Assembly: GCA_003476595.1 (NCBI GenBank)
Contig: DMTU01000237.1
Coordinates: 1 to 26,657, forward strand
DNA from: Acidimicrobiaceae bacterium
GTDB lineage: Bacteria > Actinomycetota > Acidimicrobiia > Acidimicrobiales > Salinilacustritrichaceae
DNA: 26,657 nt
Direction of reading: 5' to 3'
Each line of letters begins with the position of its first letter. Positions within the stretch are counted from its first letter, which is position 1. Position numbers and translations under genes: made by a program. A model generated the notes under the pieces. It ran no database searches, was not told where the DNA came from, and saw nothing but the letters and a program-made list of their open reading frames with translations. This document shows, one piece after another, positions 7,480 to 16,003 of the stretch.

Positions 7480-7887
7480 GTGCTGCAAGACCTGAAGAAG
7501 TTTCTCATGCGGGGCAACGTCGTCGACCTGGCCGTCGCGGTCGTCATCGGCGCCGCGTTCGGCCTCGTGGTGTCCTCGTTCGTCGACAACATCATCAACC
7601 CGATCGTCGCTACCATCTTCGGTGAGCCCGACCTCAGCGAGGTGGCCGCCATCACCCTGCGCGAGAGCGACGAGGGCGATGCCGTGCTGCGGATCGGCGC
7701 GTTCGTCCAGCAGATCCTCGACTTCGTGATCATCGGCACGGCCCTGTTCTTCGTCGTCCAGGCCTTCCAGAAGCTCCAGGAGCGCCGGGCGAACCAGGAG
7801 GTCCCCGCCGAGGAGACCCCGACGCCCACCGACGAGGCCCTCCTGCTGTCGGAGATCCGCGACCTGCTCAAGTCCCAGCAGCGGTAG
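7480..7887 (+). CDS. mscL: Large-conductance mechanosensitive channel MscL
   Basis: 135 residues beginning at a GTG ([20 protein letters not shown]), with the amphipathic N-helix, then TM1 ([18 protein letters not shown]) followed by [10 protein letters not shown] periplasmic loop follows, then TM2 ([18 protein letters not shown]) and a charged C-terminal helix ending [11 protein letters not shown]. Length and order match MscL, the homopentameric channel that opens under membrane tension in osmotic downshock. A strong GGGGGAG Shine-Dalgarno (7466-7472) sits 7 nt before the GTG, so unlike most neighbours this gene looks leadered. Confidence 0.96.
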   Translation: MLQDLKKFLMRGNVVDLAVAVVIGAAFGLVVSSFVDNIINPIVATIFGEPDLSEVAAITLRESDEGDAVLRIGAFVQQILDFVIIGTALFFVVQAFQKLQERRANQEVPAEETPTPTDEALLLSEIRDLLKSQQR

Positions 7888-7942
7888 CGGCGGCGAACAC
7901 CTCGGCGGCCCGGTCCGGGGAGGGGCCGGCGCCGTCGTCCTC

Positions 7943-7948
7943 TATGGT
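7943..7948 (+). promoter_or_regulatory. -10 box TATGGT for the lipoyl-E3 gene
   Basis: TATGGT is followed by 7 nt (tcgaacc) and the GTG at 7956. It argues against the ATG at 7944, which lies inside the box. The layout is the same as at the E2 gene (10159). Confidence 0.55.
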
Positions 7949-7955
7949 TCGAACC

Positions 7956-9794
7956 GTGGCCGACGTACCCATGCCCCAGCTCGGTGAGACCGTCACCGAG
8001 GGAACGATCACCCGCTGGTTCAAGCAGGTCGGCGACTCCGTCGCCGAGGATGAACCGCTCTTCGAGGTGTCCACCGACAAGGTCGACTCCGAGGTGCCCT
8101 CGCCGATGAACGGCACGCTCACCGAGATCCTCGTGGAGGAGGGCGACACCGTCGACGTCGGCACCGTCCTGGCCCGCATCGGCGACGAGGGCGACGCCCC
8201 CGCCGGCGGCGACGAGCCGGCCGAGGAGCCTGCTGCGCAGGCCGAGGCCCAGACCCAGCCCGACCAGGAGCCCGAGGTCGACGAGTCCGCCGCCTCCGAG
8301 GCCTCTGCGCCCGTCCAGCCCCAGCAGCCGACCCAGCCCCAGCACATCCCCGCCGAGGTGAAGGGCCACGCGGGCGGCGAGGTCGACCGCCAGGACCAGC
8401 ACTTCGACGTCGTCGTCATCGGCGGCGGCCCGGGTGGCTACGCCGCCGCCCTGTACGGCGCGTCGGCCGGGCTGGACATCGCCCTGATCGAGAAGAACAA
8501 GCTCGGCGGCACCTGCCTCAATGTCGGCTGCATCCCGGCCAAGGAGCTGCTCGAGAGCGCCCACGTGCACCGCACCCTGCTCGGCGCGGCCGAGTTCGGC
8601 TTCGAGATCGGCGAGGTCGGCATCAACTGGACCCGCACCATCGAACGCAAGCAGGAGGTGGTCGACAAGCTGGTCGGTGGCCTCGGCCAGCTGCTCAAGA
8701 GCCGCAAGGTCACCGTGTTCGACGGCCACGGCAAGCTCCAGGCCGGCCACAAGGTCGACATCAGCGGCGGCGAGTCCGGCGACGTCGCCATCTCCGGCGA
8801 CTCCGTCGTCATCGCCACCGGCTCGCTGCCCCGCACCATCCCGGGGTTCGACGTGGACGGCGAGATCGTCATGACCTCCGACGAGTTCCTGTCGATGGAC
8901 CCGCTCCCGTCCACGGCCGTCGTCATCGGCGGCGGCGCCATCGGCTGCGAGTTCGCCTCGACCATGTCCGACATGGGCACCGAGGTCACGATCCTCGAGG
9001 CGCTCGACCAGATCATCCCCGGGTGCGACGCCGACGTCGTCCGGGCCGTGAACCAGTCGTTCAAGAAGCGCAAGATCGACGTGAAGACGGGCGTGAAGGT
9101 CACCGGACATTCGCCCAAGGACGGCGGCGGCACCACGGTCAGCTACGGCGACGGCGAGACCATCGACGTCGACGTGGTGGTCGTCTCCGTGGGTCGCCGG
9201 CCCAACACCGACGACATCGGCCTCGACGGCACCGCCGTGTCGGTCGCCGAGCGCGGCTTCGTCGACGTCGACGACCGCTGCCGCACCGGCGAGCCCGGCG
9301 TCTGGTCGGTCGGGGACTGCATCGCCACCCCGGCCCTGGCCCACGTCGCCTTCGCCGAGGGCATCGTGGCGATCAAGGACATCCTCGGCGAGGACCCGGT
9401 GCCGGTCGACTACACGAACGTGCCCTGGGCCATCTACTGCCACCCCGAGGTCGCCTTCGCCGGCCTCACCGAGCAGGCGGCCAAGGACGCCGGCTACGAG
9501 GTGGTCACGTCCAAGCACCGCTGGACCGGCAACGGCCGGGCGATGATCATCGGTGACACCGAGGGTGTCGTGAAGATCGTCGCCGAGAAGGACGCCGACG
9601 GCCGCGCCGGTCGCATCCTCGGCGTCCACCTCTGCGGCCCGTGGGCCACCGAGCAGCTCGGCCAGGGGTACCTGGCGGTGAACTGGGAGGCCACGGTCGA
9701 CGAGGTCGCCCACTTCATCCAGCCGCACCCGACGCTGTCGGAGCTGTTCGGCGAGTCCGTCCTGGCCATGACCGGACGGTCACTGCACGGTTGA
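7956..9794 (+). CDS. lpdA: Dihydrolipoamide dehydrogenase (E3) with its own N-terminal lipoyl domain
   Basis: 612 residues from the GTG at 7956. Residues 1-77 are a biotinyl/lipoyl domain with the lipoyl-lysine Lys42 in [10 protein letters not shown] Glu/Ala/Gln/Pro linker follows (78-145). The E3 flavoprotein begins at [18 protein letters not shown] (151 on). The redox-active disulphide is Cys187/Cys192 in [14 protein letters not shown]. An NAD site [10 protein letters not shown] follows, then VGRRPNT, SVGDC, and finally HPTLSE with His591/Glu596, the catalytic pair donated to the partner subunit. It reoxidises dihydrolipoamide in 2-oxoacid dehydrogenase complexes. E3 with a fused lipoyl domain is known but not the standard form. 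The lipoyl domain is about 92% identical at DNA level to that of the E2 gene 2 kb downstream. Confidence 0.95.
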   Translation: MADVPMPQLGETVTEGTITRWFKQVGDSVAEDEPLFEVSTDKVDSEVPSPMNGTLTEILVEEGDTVDVGTVLARIGDEGDAPAGGDEPAEEPAAQAEAQTQPDQEPEVDESAASEASAPVQPQQPTQPQHIPAEVKGHAGGEVDRQDQHFDVVVIGGGPGGYAAALYGASAGLDIALIEKNKLGGTCLNVGCIPAKELLESAHVHRTLLGAAEFGFEIGEVGINWTRTIERKQEVVDKLVGGLGQLLKSRKVTVFDGHGKLQAGHKVDISGGESGDVAISGDSVVIATGSLPRTIPGFDVDGEIVMTSDEFLSMDPLPSTAVVIGGGAIGCEFASTMSDMGTEVTILEALDQIIPGCDADVVRAVNQSFKKRKIDVKTGVKVTGHSPKDGGGTTVSYGDGETIDVDVVVVSVGRRPNTDDIGLDGTAVSVAERGFVDVDDRCRTGEPGVWSVGDCIATPALAHVAFAEGIVAIKDILGEDPVPVDYTNVPWAIYCHPEVAFAGLTEQAAKDAGYEVVTSKHRWTGNGRAMIIGDTEGVVKIVAEKDADGRAGRILGVHLCGPWATEQLGQGYLAVNWEATVDEVAHFIQPHPTLSELFGESVLAMTGRSLHG

Positions 9795-9799
9795 GGGGT

Positions 9800-9817
9800 C
9801 GGGGCCTGACGGCCCCG
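9800..9817. terminator. Hairpin between the convergent E3 and infA genes
   Basis: CGGGGCC and GGCCCCG form a 7-bp GC stem with a tgac loop, exactly in the 27-bp gap between the two stop codons. It is likely used from both directions. There is no T-tract. Confidence 0.5.
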
Positions 9818-9821
9818 TCGC

Positions 9822-10046
9822 TCAAGCCTTGTAGCGGAAGGTGAGCCGGCCTCGGGTCAGGTCGTAGGGGCTCAGCTCGACCTGGACGCGGTCGCCCGGG
9901 AGCACGCGGATGCGATGTCGGCGCATCTTGCCCGAGATGTGGGCGAGCACCAGGTGCCCGTTGTCCAGCTCCACGCGGAACGACGCGTTGGGGAGCGACT
10001 CGTTCACGACGCCCTCCATCACGATCATGTCGTTGTTCTTTGCCAC
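9822..10046 (-). CDS. infA: Translation initiation factor IF-1
   Basis: 74 residues, the normal family length, from the GTG at 10046 ([20 protein letters not shown]). The S1-type OB fold is complete: [20 protein letters not shown], then [20 protein letters not shown] and RGRLTFRY at the end. IF-1 binds the 30S A site and assists IF-2 and IF-3. GAGGAG lies 4 nt before the GTG as a Shine-Dalgarno. Odd context: infA usually sits in the ribosomal-protein operon with rpmJ, rpsM and rpsK, but here it is alone on the minus strand between two 2-oxoacid dehydrogenase genes. It may be a second infA copy. Confidence 0.96.
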   Translation of the reverse strand: MAKNNDMIVMEGVVNESLPNASFRVELDNGHLVLAHISGKMRRHRIRVLPGDRVQVELSPYDLTRGRLTFRYKA

Positions 10047-10158
10047 GGATCTCCTCGATCGTCGTCTTCTGGGTTGCCCCGGACGACGTGCACGGGCCGT
10101 TCGGAACCCCTCCACGATGGCACGATCCGGCCTCGGATCCTCCATCGCTGGGCGCCGA

Positions 10159-10164
10159 TAGAGT
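10159..10164 (+). promoter_or_regulatory. -10 box TAGAGT for the E2 gene
   Basis: TAGAGT is followed by 7 nt (ccgagcc) and the ATG at 10172. It points to a leaderless mRNA. The 125-bp gap to infA also has to hold the infA promoter, which I could not pin down. Confidence 0.5.
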
Positions 10165-10171
10165 CCGAGCC

Positions 10172-11581
10172 ATGGCCGACGTCGAGATGCCCCAGCTCGG
10201 AGAGACCGTCACCGAGGGCACGATCACCCGCTGGTTCAAGCAGGTCGGCGAGTCCGTCGCCGAGGATGAGCCGCTGTTCGAGGTGTCCACCGACAAGGTG
10301 GACTCCGAGGTGCCCTCGCCGATGAGCGGCACGCTCAGCGAGATCCTGGTCGAGGAGGGCGACACCGTCGACGTCGGCACCGTGCTGGCCCGCATCGGCG
10401 ACGCCGGCGACGCCCCCGCCGAGGCGCCGGCGCAGGAGGACGCTCCGGCCGAGCCCGAGGAACCGAAGGCCGAGGCGCCCGCCGCCGACGTCGAGGGCGA
10501 GAAGGAGCCCTCGGCCCAGCAGCCGGCCCAGGCGCCCCAGGCCAAGGCGGAGGCCCCGAAGGAGCAGCCGGCCGCGAAGCAGGAGGCCGGCTCCGGCCAG
10601 GGCGGCGGTCGCTCGAAGCTGCTGTCCCCGGTCGTCCGCAAGCTGGTGAACGACAACGACCTCGACGTCGATGCCATCGAGGGCACCGGCCCCGGCGGCC
10701 GCATCACCCGCGACGACGTCCTCGACGCCATCGACGCCGGCGCGGCCAAGAAGGGTGCCGCACCGGCCGAGCCCGCCGCCCCCCAGTCCGCTGCGCCGCA
10801 GGCCGCTGCGCCGCAGCAAGCACCGGCCAAGAAGGCGCCGGCCGCCCCTGCGCCCCGGGCCGGCGAGCGCGACACCGCTGTGCCGCACACCCGCATCCGC
10901 CGGGCCACCGCTGAGCACATGCGCCGCTCGGTCGACACCTCGGCCCACGTCTACGCGTCGATCGAGGTCGACTTCGACGCCGTCGACCGCGTGCGGGCCG
11001 CGCACAAGGAGCAGTTCAAGGCCGACGAGGGCTTCAGCCTCACCTACCTGCCCTTCATCAGCCGAGCCCTGGTCGACGCCATCCGCGACTTCCCGAAGGT
11101 GAACGCCAGCTTCGGGGAGGACGAGCTCATCGTCCACAACTACGTGAACCTCGGCATCGCGGTGGACCTCGACTTCGAGGCCCTGCTGGTGCCGGTGGTG
11201 AGCGGCGCGGACGAGCTGCGGTTGCGGGCCATCGCCCGCACGATCACGGACCTCGCCGGTCGGGCCCGATCCAAGAAGCTGAGCCCCGACGAGCTGTCCG
11301 GCGGCACGTTCACGATCACCAACCCCGGCCCGTACGGCACGACGATGACGATGCCGATCATCAACCAGCCCCAGGTGGCGATCCTGTCGACCGACGCGGT
11401 GAAGCGCCGCCCGGTCGTGGTCGACCTGCCCGACGGCTCCGAGGCCATCGCCATCCACCCCACCGGCAACCTCACGCTCACGTGGGACCACCGGGCCTTC
11501 GACGGCGCCTACGCCGCCGCGTTCCTGGCCCGGGTCAAGGAGCTGCTCGAGACCATGGACTGGGCCCAGGAGCTCGGCTGA
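10172..11581 (+). CDS. sucB: 2-oxoacid dehydrogenase complex E2 (dihydrolipoamide acyltransferase)
   Basis: 469 residues. A lipoyl domain with Lys42 (1-77) is followed by a long Ala/Pro/Glu linker. Next is a peripheral-subunit-binding domain ([20 protein letters not shown] then [17 protein letters not shown], about 150-190), a second Ala/Pro linker, and the acyltransferase core. The core has the catalytic DHRAFDG motif with His440 and Asp444. The sequence resembles the actinobacterial SucB/DlaT type. In these bacteria that E2 usually serves the pyruvate or branched-chain complex, since Kgd carries its own E2-like domain, so the symbol is by homology only. It shares a nearly identical lipoyl domain with the E3 upstream. 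The fused LipB-LipA 2.7 kb away would supply its cofactor. Confidence 0.93.
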   Translation: MADVEMPQLGETVTEGTITRWFKQVGESVAEDEPLFEVSTDKVDSEVPSPMSGTLSEILVEEGDTVDVGTVLARIGDAGDAPAEAPAQEDAPAEPEEPKAEAPAADVEGEKEPSAQQPAQAPQAKAEAPKEQPAAKQEAGSGQGGGRSKLLSPVVRKLVNDNDLDVDAIEGTGPGGRITRDDVLDAIDAGAAKKGAAPAEPAAPQSAAPQAAAPQQAPAKKAPAAPAPRAGERDTAVPHTRIRRATAEHMRRSVDTSAHVYASIEVDFDAVDRVRAAHKEQFKADEGFSLTYLPFISRALVDAIRDFPKVNASFGEDELIVHNYVNLGIAVDLDFEALLVPVVSGADELRLRAIARTITDLAGRARSKKLSPDELSGGTFTITNPGPYGTTMTMPIINQPQVAILSTDAVKRRPVVVDLPDGSEAIAIHPTGNLTLTWDHRAFDGAYAAAFLARVKELLETMDWAQELG

Positions 11582-11593
11582 CGCGCGACGGGA

Positions 11594-11626
11594 GAACTGC
11601 CAGTTCCCCCCAACCGTTCCGGCAGT
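11594..11626. repeat. Degenerate copy of the AACTGGCAG/GGAACG repeat between convergent genes
   Basis: GAACTGCCAGTTC (11594-11606) is a 13-nt palindrome, followed by AACCGTTCC (11612-11620) and GGCAGT. The words are the same as in the 1968 palindrome and the 26500 copies, but rearranged. It sits in the 61-bp gap between the stops of the E2 gene and the epimerase gene and may help end both transcripts. Confidence 0.45.
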
Positions 11627-11642
11627 GCGGAGGTCGCGGTGG

Positions 11643-12584
11643 CTAGCGGCGGGTGCGGTGCCAGGCGACCTGGGCGGCGATGCCGTCGGCGAGGGAGGTG
11701 CGGGGCTCCCAGCCGAGCAGGCGGCGGGCCGCGTCGTTGCTGCCGCCGGTGCGCTGGACGTCGCCGGGCTGCTCCGGGTGGCGCTCGACCGGAACTGGCG
11801 AGCCGACCGCATCGCCGACCGCATCGATGACGTCGCGCATGACGGTGGAGCCGCCGGCGCAGACGTTGACGACCGTCCCGGAGGCGATGTCGGCGCCACC
11901 GGCGAGGACGTTGGCCCGCACCACGTCGCCGACGAAGGTGAAGTCGCGGACGTGGGAGCCGTCGCCGTAGAGGGGGAAGGGCTGCTGGTCGAGGGCGGCC
12001 TCGATCAGCTTGTGGAAGGCCATGTCGGGCCGCTGCCGTGGCCCGTAGACGGTGAAGTAGCGCAGCGCGACCGTCGACAGGCCGTGGTTGGCGGCGTAGA
12101 GGCCGCAGAGGTGCTCGGCGGCGAGCTTGGTGACGCCGTAGGGGCTGTGCGGGCGGGGCAGGTCGGTCTCGGTCACCGGGTAGTGGTCGGCGTTGCCGTA
12201 CACCGACGAGCTCGATGCGTAGACGAACCGGCCGATGCCGGCCTGCAGGCTGGCCTCGAGCAGGCGCTGGGTGGCCAGCACGTTGCAGCTGTCGTAGGTG
12301 GCGAAGCCCTCGGACCAGGACAGGCGAACGCCCGGCTGGGCGGCCTGGTGGTAGACGACGTCGACGCCGTCGAGGAGCGCATCGAGGTCGGCGTCGCGCA
12401 GGTCGGCCTCGACCAGGCGGAACCCGCTCCGGTCGTGCAGCGCCGCGACGTTGGCGTCCTTCTGCGCCCGGTCGTAGTACGGCGTGAAGGCGTCGACGCC
12501 CACGACGTCGTGGCCCTCGTCCAGCAGCGCCTCGGCGAGCTGGGAGCCGATGAAGCCGGCGACGCCGGTGACGAGGTGGGTCAC
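11643..12584 (-). CDS. NAD-dependent sugar-nucleotide epimerase/dehydratase (GalE/UDP-glucuronate epimerase type)
   Basis: 313 residues from a GTG that overlaps the upstream stop (GTGA). THLVTGVAGFIGSQLAEALL carries the extended-SDR GxxGxxG. VDAFTPYYDRAQKDANVAAL is typical of UDP-glucuronate/UDP-glucose 4-epimerases. VYASSSSVYGN and SPYGVTKLAAEHL give the catalytic Ser and YxxxK, and ALRYFTVYGPRQRPDMA is the substrate-side motif. It probably makes an activated sugar for surface polysaccharide. It forms an operon with the BtuF-like gene, with no obvious functional link. Confidence 0.92.
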   Translation of the reverse strand: MTHLVTGVAGFIGSQLAEALLDEGHDVVGVDAFTPYYDRAQKDANVAALHDRSGFRLVEADLRDADLDALLDGVDVVYHQAAQPGVRLSWSEGFATYDSCNVLATQRLLEASLQAGIGRFVYASSSSVYGNADHYPVTETDLPRPHSPYGVTKLAAEHLCGLYAANHGLSTVALRYFTVYGPRQRPDMAFHKLIEAALDQQPFPLYGDGSHVRDFTFVGDVVRANVLAGGADIASGTVVNVCAGGSTVMRDVIDAVGDAVGSPVPVERHPEQPGDVQRTGGSNDAARRLLGWEPRTSLADGIAAQVAWHRTRR

Positions 12585-13468
12585 CGGATCCGCCGGATGA
12601 GCGCCGGGTCGGTGGGCCGTCCGGCGAAGGCGGCAGCGAGCACCTCGGCACCCTCGATGAGGCGAGGTCCGGGTCGAACGATCAGCTGGTCGGCGTCGAT
12701 CGCCCACACGGCTGCGCCGGCGGGGACCCGGTCGAGCACGGCCGTCGCCTGGTCGCTGGCGCCGTCGAGGTCGAACCCGCACGGCGCCACCACCACGTGG
12801 TCCACGTCGATGCTGCGGATCGCATCCCACGGCAGGGCCGAGGACCGCCCGCCGGGCGTGCCGAGCGCGCTGCGCGCGCCGGCGGCCTCGACCAGGTCCG
12901 GGATCCAGTGGCCACCGGCGAACAGGGGATCGACCCACTCCACGACGACGGCGCTCGTCCGGTCCGCGCCAGCCGGGCCGGGGAGCGCGTCCACGCGGGC
13001 CCGGAGCGTCGACACCAGCTCGGCCGCCTCGGTCGCGGCGCCGATGGCATCGCCCACGTCGGTGATGCAGCCGAGGACGTCGTCGAGCGTCATCGGGTCG
13101 AGGCTGACCACCCGTGCGTCGCTGCAGCCGAGGCGATCGAGGGCCTCGGTGGCCTGTCCTGCCGGCAGCGCGCACACCCGGCACAGGTCCTGGGTCAGCA
13201 CCACCTCGGGAGCGAGGGCGGCGACGGCCTCGTCGTCGATGGCGGCCAGGGGCTGGCGGGCGTCGGATGCCGCCTGGACGGCGGCGTCCACCGCGGCGGG
13301 GTCGCTGGGGTCGGCGACGGCCAGCAGGTCCCGTGTCACGACCCGGATGTCCTCAGGGGAGCCGTCCGGGATCGTGCACTCCCAGGTGACGCCCACGAGG
13401 TCAGCGGACCGGCCGAGCGCAGCGACGATGTCGGTGGCTGCCGGCAGCAGCGAGACGATGCGAGGCAC
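12581..13468 (-). CDS. BtuF-like periplasmic-binding-fold protein without signal peptide
   Basis: 295 residues. The start PRIVSLLPAATDIVAALGRS, then VGVTWECTIPD, LAPEVVLTQDLCRVCALPAG, FAGGHWIPDLVEAAGA and VVVAPCGFDLD are the order of the helical-backbone metal/cobalamin binding family (BtuF/FepB, class III). No signal peptide or lipobox precedes the domain, and no ABC permease or ATPase is nearby. It is the orphan cytosolic-looking subgroup with the TQDxCxVC motif, whose role is uncertain. The GTG start is fixed by a TAGCGT box 6 nt upstream. It shares a 54-bp divergent promoter region with the SGNH hydrolase gene. Confidence 0.85.
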   Translation of the reverse strand: MPRIVSLLPAATDIVAALGRSADLVGVTWECTIPDGSPEDIRVVTRDLLAVADPSDPAAVDAAVQAASDARQPLAAIDDEAVAALAPEVVLTQDLCRVCALPAGQATEALDRLGCSDARVVSLDPMTLDDVLGCITDVGDAIGAATEAAELVSTLRARVDALPGPAGADRTSAVVVEWVDPLFAGGHWIPDLVEAAGARSALGTPGGRSSALPWDAIRSIDVDHVVVAPCGFDLDGASDQATAVLDRVPAGAAVWAIDADQLIVRPGPRLIEGAEVLAAAFAGRPTDPALIRRIR

Positions 13469-13474
13469 GGAGCG

Positions 13475-13514
13475 ACGCTAGATGGTCCGACCGGCACCGG
13501 CCCTCTCGTAGCCT
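13475..13514. promoter_or_regulatory. Divergent pair of leaderless -10 boxes (BtuF-like gene / SGNH gene)
   Basis: On the minus strand TAGCGT (13475-13480) lies 6 nt before the GTG at 13468. On the plus strand TAGCCT (13509-13514) lies 8 nt before the GTG at 13523. The two promoters share 28 bp between the boxes, so they are likely to influence each other. Confidence 0.5.
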
Positions 13515-13522
13515 CGGTCTCC

Positions 13523-14290
13523 GTGACCCGCCGCCGCATCCTCGCCCTGGCGGCGCTCGTCGTCATCGGTCCCCTCGTCGTGCTCGGCGTCGAGGTGCAG
13601 CTCGCTCGCAGCAGCGGCGGCCGGCTCGACGACGAGGTGGGGGAGCGACCCCGCCAGCGGGAGGTCCGTCCGGGCGACGCGCCGCTGCACGTGGTGTGGC
13701 TCGGCGACTCGACCAGCACCGGGGTCGGGGCCGAGGCGTTCACCGAGTCCATGGCCTGGCGGGTGGCCGAGGGCCTCACCGACGGGCCGGTGCTGCTCAC
13801 GGTGCTCGGGCGATCCGGCGACCAGGTCCACGAGGTGCTCGACGAGCAGCTGCCCGAGCTGCCCGACGTGCTCCTGCCCGGAGCGGACCACGTGGTGCTC
13901 GTGAGCATCGGCGCCAACGACGTGACGGCGCTGACCCGCCGACCGACCTTCGAGGCGCGCTACCTCGACCTCGTCGACGGGATCGAGGCGGTGCTGGCCG
14001 ACGAGGGCGTGGACGGCCGGCTCGTGCTCGTCGGCATCCCCGACATCGGCACCGCACCCCGGCTGCTCCCGCCGCTGCGCCAGGTCGCCGGGTTCCGGGG
14101 CGGCCAGCTCGATGACGAGATCGCCACCGTCGCCCGCCGTCGGGGCGTGCACCACGTGGACCTGGCCGACCGCACCAGCCGCACCTTCTCCCGCGACCCC
14201 GACCGCTACTTCTCCGCCGACGAGTACCACCCGAGCAGCGACGGGCACGAGGTCTGGGCCGACGCGGTCCTGGCTAGCCTCGAACCGTGA
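13523..14290 (+). CDS. SGNH/GDSL-family hydrolase with N-terminal membrane anchor
   Basis: 255 residues from the GTG at 13523. TRRRILALAALVVIGPLVVL is a single N-terminal membrane or signal segment. Block I is WLGDSTSTGVGA with nucleophile Ser63, block III is SIGANDVTAL with the Asn, and block V is DEYHPSSDGH with Asp233 and His236, so the catalytic set is complete. It probably acts as an esterase or lipase outside the membrane on an acylated polymer or lipid; the substrate is unknown. Its stop overlaps the LipB-LipA start (GTGA), and the lipBA -10 box lies inside its last codons. Confidence 0.88.
   Translation: MTRRRILALAALVVIGPLVVLGVEVQLARSSGGRLDDEVGERPRQREVRPGDAPLHVVWLGDSTSTGVGAEAFTESMAWRVAEGLTDGPVLLTVLGRSGDQVHEVLDEQLPELPDVLLPGADHVVLVSIGANDVTALTRRPTFEARYLDLVDGIEAVLADEGVDGRLVLVGIPDIGTAPRLLPPLRQVAGFRGGQLDDEIATVARRRGVHHVDLADRTSRTFSRDPDRYFSADEYHPSSDGHEVWADAVLASLEP
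14275..14280 (+). promoter_or_regulatory. -10 box TAGCCT for lipB-lipA, inside the SGNH gene
   Basis: TAGCCT is followed by 6 nt (cgaacc) and the GTG at 14287. It could let the fused lipoate gene be transcribed separately from the SGNH gene. Confidence 0.4.
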
Positions 14291-15972
14291 CCCTCCGGAT
14301 CCGCTGGCTCGGCACCGTCCGCTACACCGACGCCCACGCGCTCCAGCAGGCACTGCACCACGAGAGCCCCGACGACCACCTGCTGCTGCTCGAGCACCCG
14401 CACGTGTACACCCTCGGCATCCGGGCCGACATGGAGCACGTGCTCGTGCCACCGGCGTCGGTCGGGGCCGAGCTGGTGCGGGCCGATCGCGGCGGCGACG
14501 TCACCTACCACGGCCCCGGTCAGCTGGTCGGCTACCCCATCCTCACCGTGCCGGGGAAGCGGGGCGGTGGCATGGCCGACACCGTCGCCTACGTGCGCTC
14601 CGTCGAGCAGCTGGTGATCGACGCGCTCGTCGAGCTCGGCCTGCCCGACGTCGGCCGCCTCCACGACCACCCGGGCGTCTGGGTCGAGCCCGAGAGCGAT
14701 GCGCCCCGCAAGATCGCCGCCATCGGCGTGAAGCTCACCCGCGGGCGGTCGATGCACGGGTTCGCCCTCAACGTCGACCCCGACATGGCCATGTTCGGCC
14801 ACATCGTCCCCTGCGGCATCCCCGACAAGGCCGTCACCTCGCTCGCCGCGGAGGGGGTCGACGTCACGATGCAGCAGGTCGTCGACGTGGTCGCCCGCCT
14901 GGCCGCCGAACGGTGGGGCGGGTCCGGGTGGGAGCGGGCCGACGTCGTGTGGCGCGAGCACCACGCCGACCTGGCGCCGTTCAGCCGGGGTGAGGGCCCG
15001 GGCGAGATCGTGAAGGTGCAGGCACCCCGCCAGCCCTCCGCCCGCCTCACCGGTCGCCTGGCCGAGGCCGGCGTCACCGAGGGGCTGTCGATCTCGTCGC
15101 GCAAGCCGGACCACGTGAAGGCCAAGGTCCGCATCACCGACGACTACGTGCGGCTGAAGAAGACGATGCGCGACCTCGACCTGGTCACGGTGTGCGAGGA
15201 GGCCGGCTGCCCGAACATCTTCGAGTGCTGGTCCGACGGCACCGCCACGTTCATGGTGGCGGGCGAGCGCTGCACCCGGAAGTGCGGGTTCTGCCTGGTC
15301 GACACCCGCAAGCCCCAGCCGCTCGACGCCGGCGAGCCGGACCGCGTGGCCGAGGCCGTGGAGCAGATGGGCCTGTCCTTCGCCGTGCTCACCATGGTCG
15401 CCCGCGACGACCTCGCTGACGGCGCCGCCGGGCACGTCGCCGACACGATCCGCGCCATCCGGGCGCGGACCCCGGACGTCGGCGTCGAAGCCCTGATCTC
15501 GGACTGCAAGGGGGACGCCGAGTCGCTGCAGCTGGTCTTCGATGCCCGCCCCGACGTGCTCAACCACAACATCGAGTCCGTCGCCCGCCTGCAGCGCGCC
15601 GTGCGCCCGAGCGCCGGCTACGCCCGCTCGCTGTCCGTGCTGGCCCGGGCCAAGGCGGCGGGCCTGACCACCAAGTCCTCGATCATCGTGGGCATGGGCG
15701 AGACCGACGACGAGGTGTCCCAGACGCTGGCCGACCTGCGCGGTGTCGGCGTCGACATCGTCACCATCGGCCAGTACCTGCGCCCCACGACGAACCACCT
15801 GCCCGTGGCCCGCTGGGTGCCGCCGGAGACGTTCGAGGCGTGGGCCACCGAGGGTGAGGCCATGGGCATCGGCCACGTCGAGGCCTCCCCGCTCACCCGG
15901 TCGAGCTACCACGCCCGCCAGGCCGCCGACCACGCCACCGCCGGCGCAGGCGTTCGGACCGACGTCGTCTGA
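14287..15972 (+). CDS. lipB-lipA: Fused octanoyltransferase (LipB) and lipoyl synthase (LipA)
   Basis: One uninterrupted frame of 561 residues. Residues 1-225 are LipB: LLLLEHPHVYTLG, RADRGGDVTYHGPGQLVGYP, Lys149 in AAIGVKLTRG, and the acyl-accepting Cys176 in HIVPCGIPDKAVTSL. Residues about 275-555 are LipA: auxiliary-cluster cysteines 303/308/314 in CEEAGCPNIFEC, radical-SAM cysteines 329/333/336 in CTRKCGFC, and the conserved C-terminal Ser in LTRSSYHA (538-543). LipB moves octanoate from ACP to a lipoyl domain, and LipA inserts two sulphurs there. They are normally separate adjacent genes. The roughly 45-residue linker has no stop or frameshift. The likely clients, E2 and lipoyl-E3, are encoded 2.7-6 kb upstream. 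Confidence 0.95.
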   Translation: MTLRIRWLGTVRYTDAHALQQALHHESPDDHLLLLEHPHVYTLGIRADMEHVLVPPASVGAELVRADRGGDVTYHGPGQLVGYPILTVPGKRGGGMADTVAYVRSVEQLVIDALVELGLPDVGRLHDHPGVWVEPESDAPRKIAAIGVKLTRGRSMHGFALNVDPDMAMFGHIVPCGIPDKAVTSLAAEGVDVTMQQVVDVVARLAAERWGGSGWERADVVWREHHADLAPFSRGEGPGEIVKVQAPRQPSARLTGRLAEAGVTEGLSISSRKPDHVKAKVRITDDYVRLKKTMRDLDLVTVCEEAGCPNIFECWSDGTATFMVAGERCTRKCGFCLVDTRKPQPLDAGEPDRVAEAVEQMGLSFAVLTMVARDDLADGAAGHVADTIRAIRARTPDVGVEALISDCKGDAESLQLVFDARPDVLNHNIESVARLQRAVRPSAGYARSLSVLARAKAAGLTTKSSIIVGMGETDDEVSQTLADLRGVGVDIVTIGQYLRPTTNHLPVARWVPPETFEAWATEGEAMGIGHVEASPLTRSSYHARQAADHATAGAGVRTDVV

Positions 15973-16003
15973 AGCTGTCACCGCCCATCGACATGCTGGC
16001 GGA

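Noticed and set aside
7476..9728. A 750-codon minus-strand frame over mscL and the E3 gene
   Set aside because: It is antisense to two clear genes and has low-complexity Asp/Val/Leu/Gly composition with no domain.
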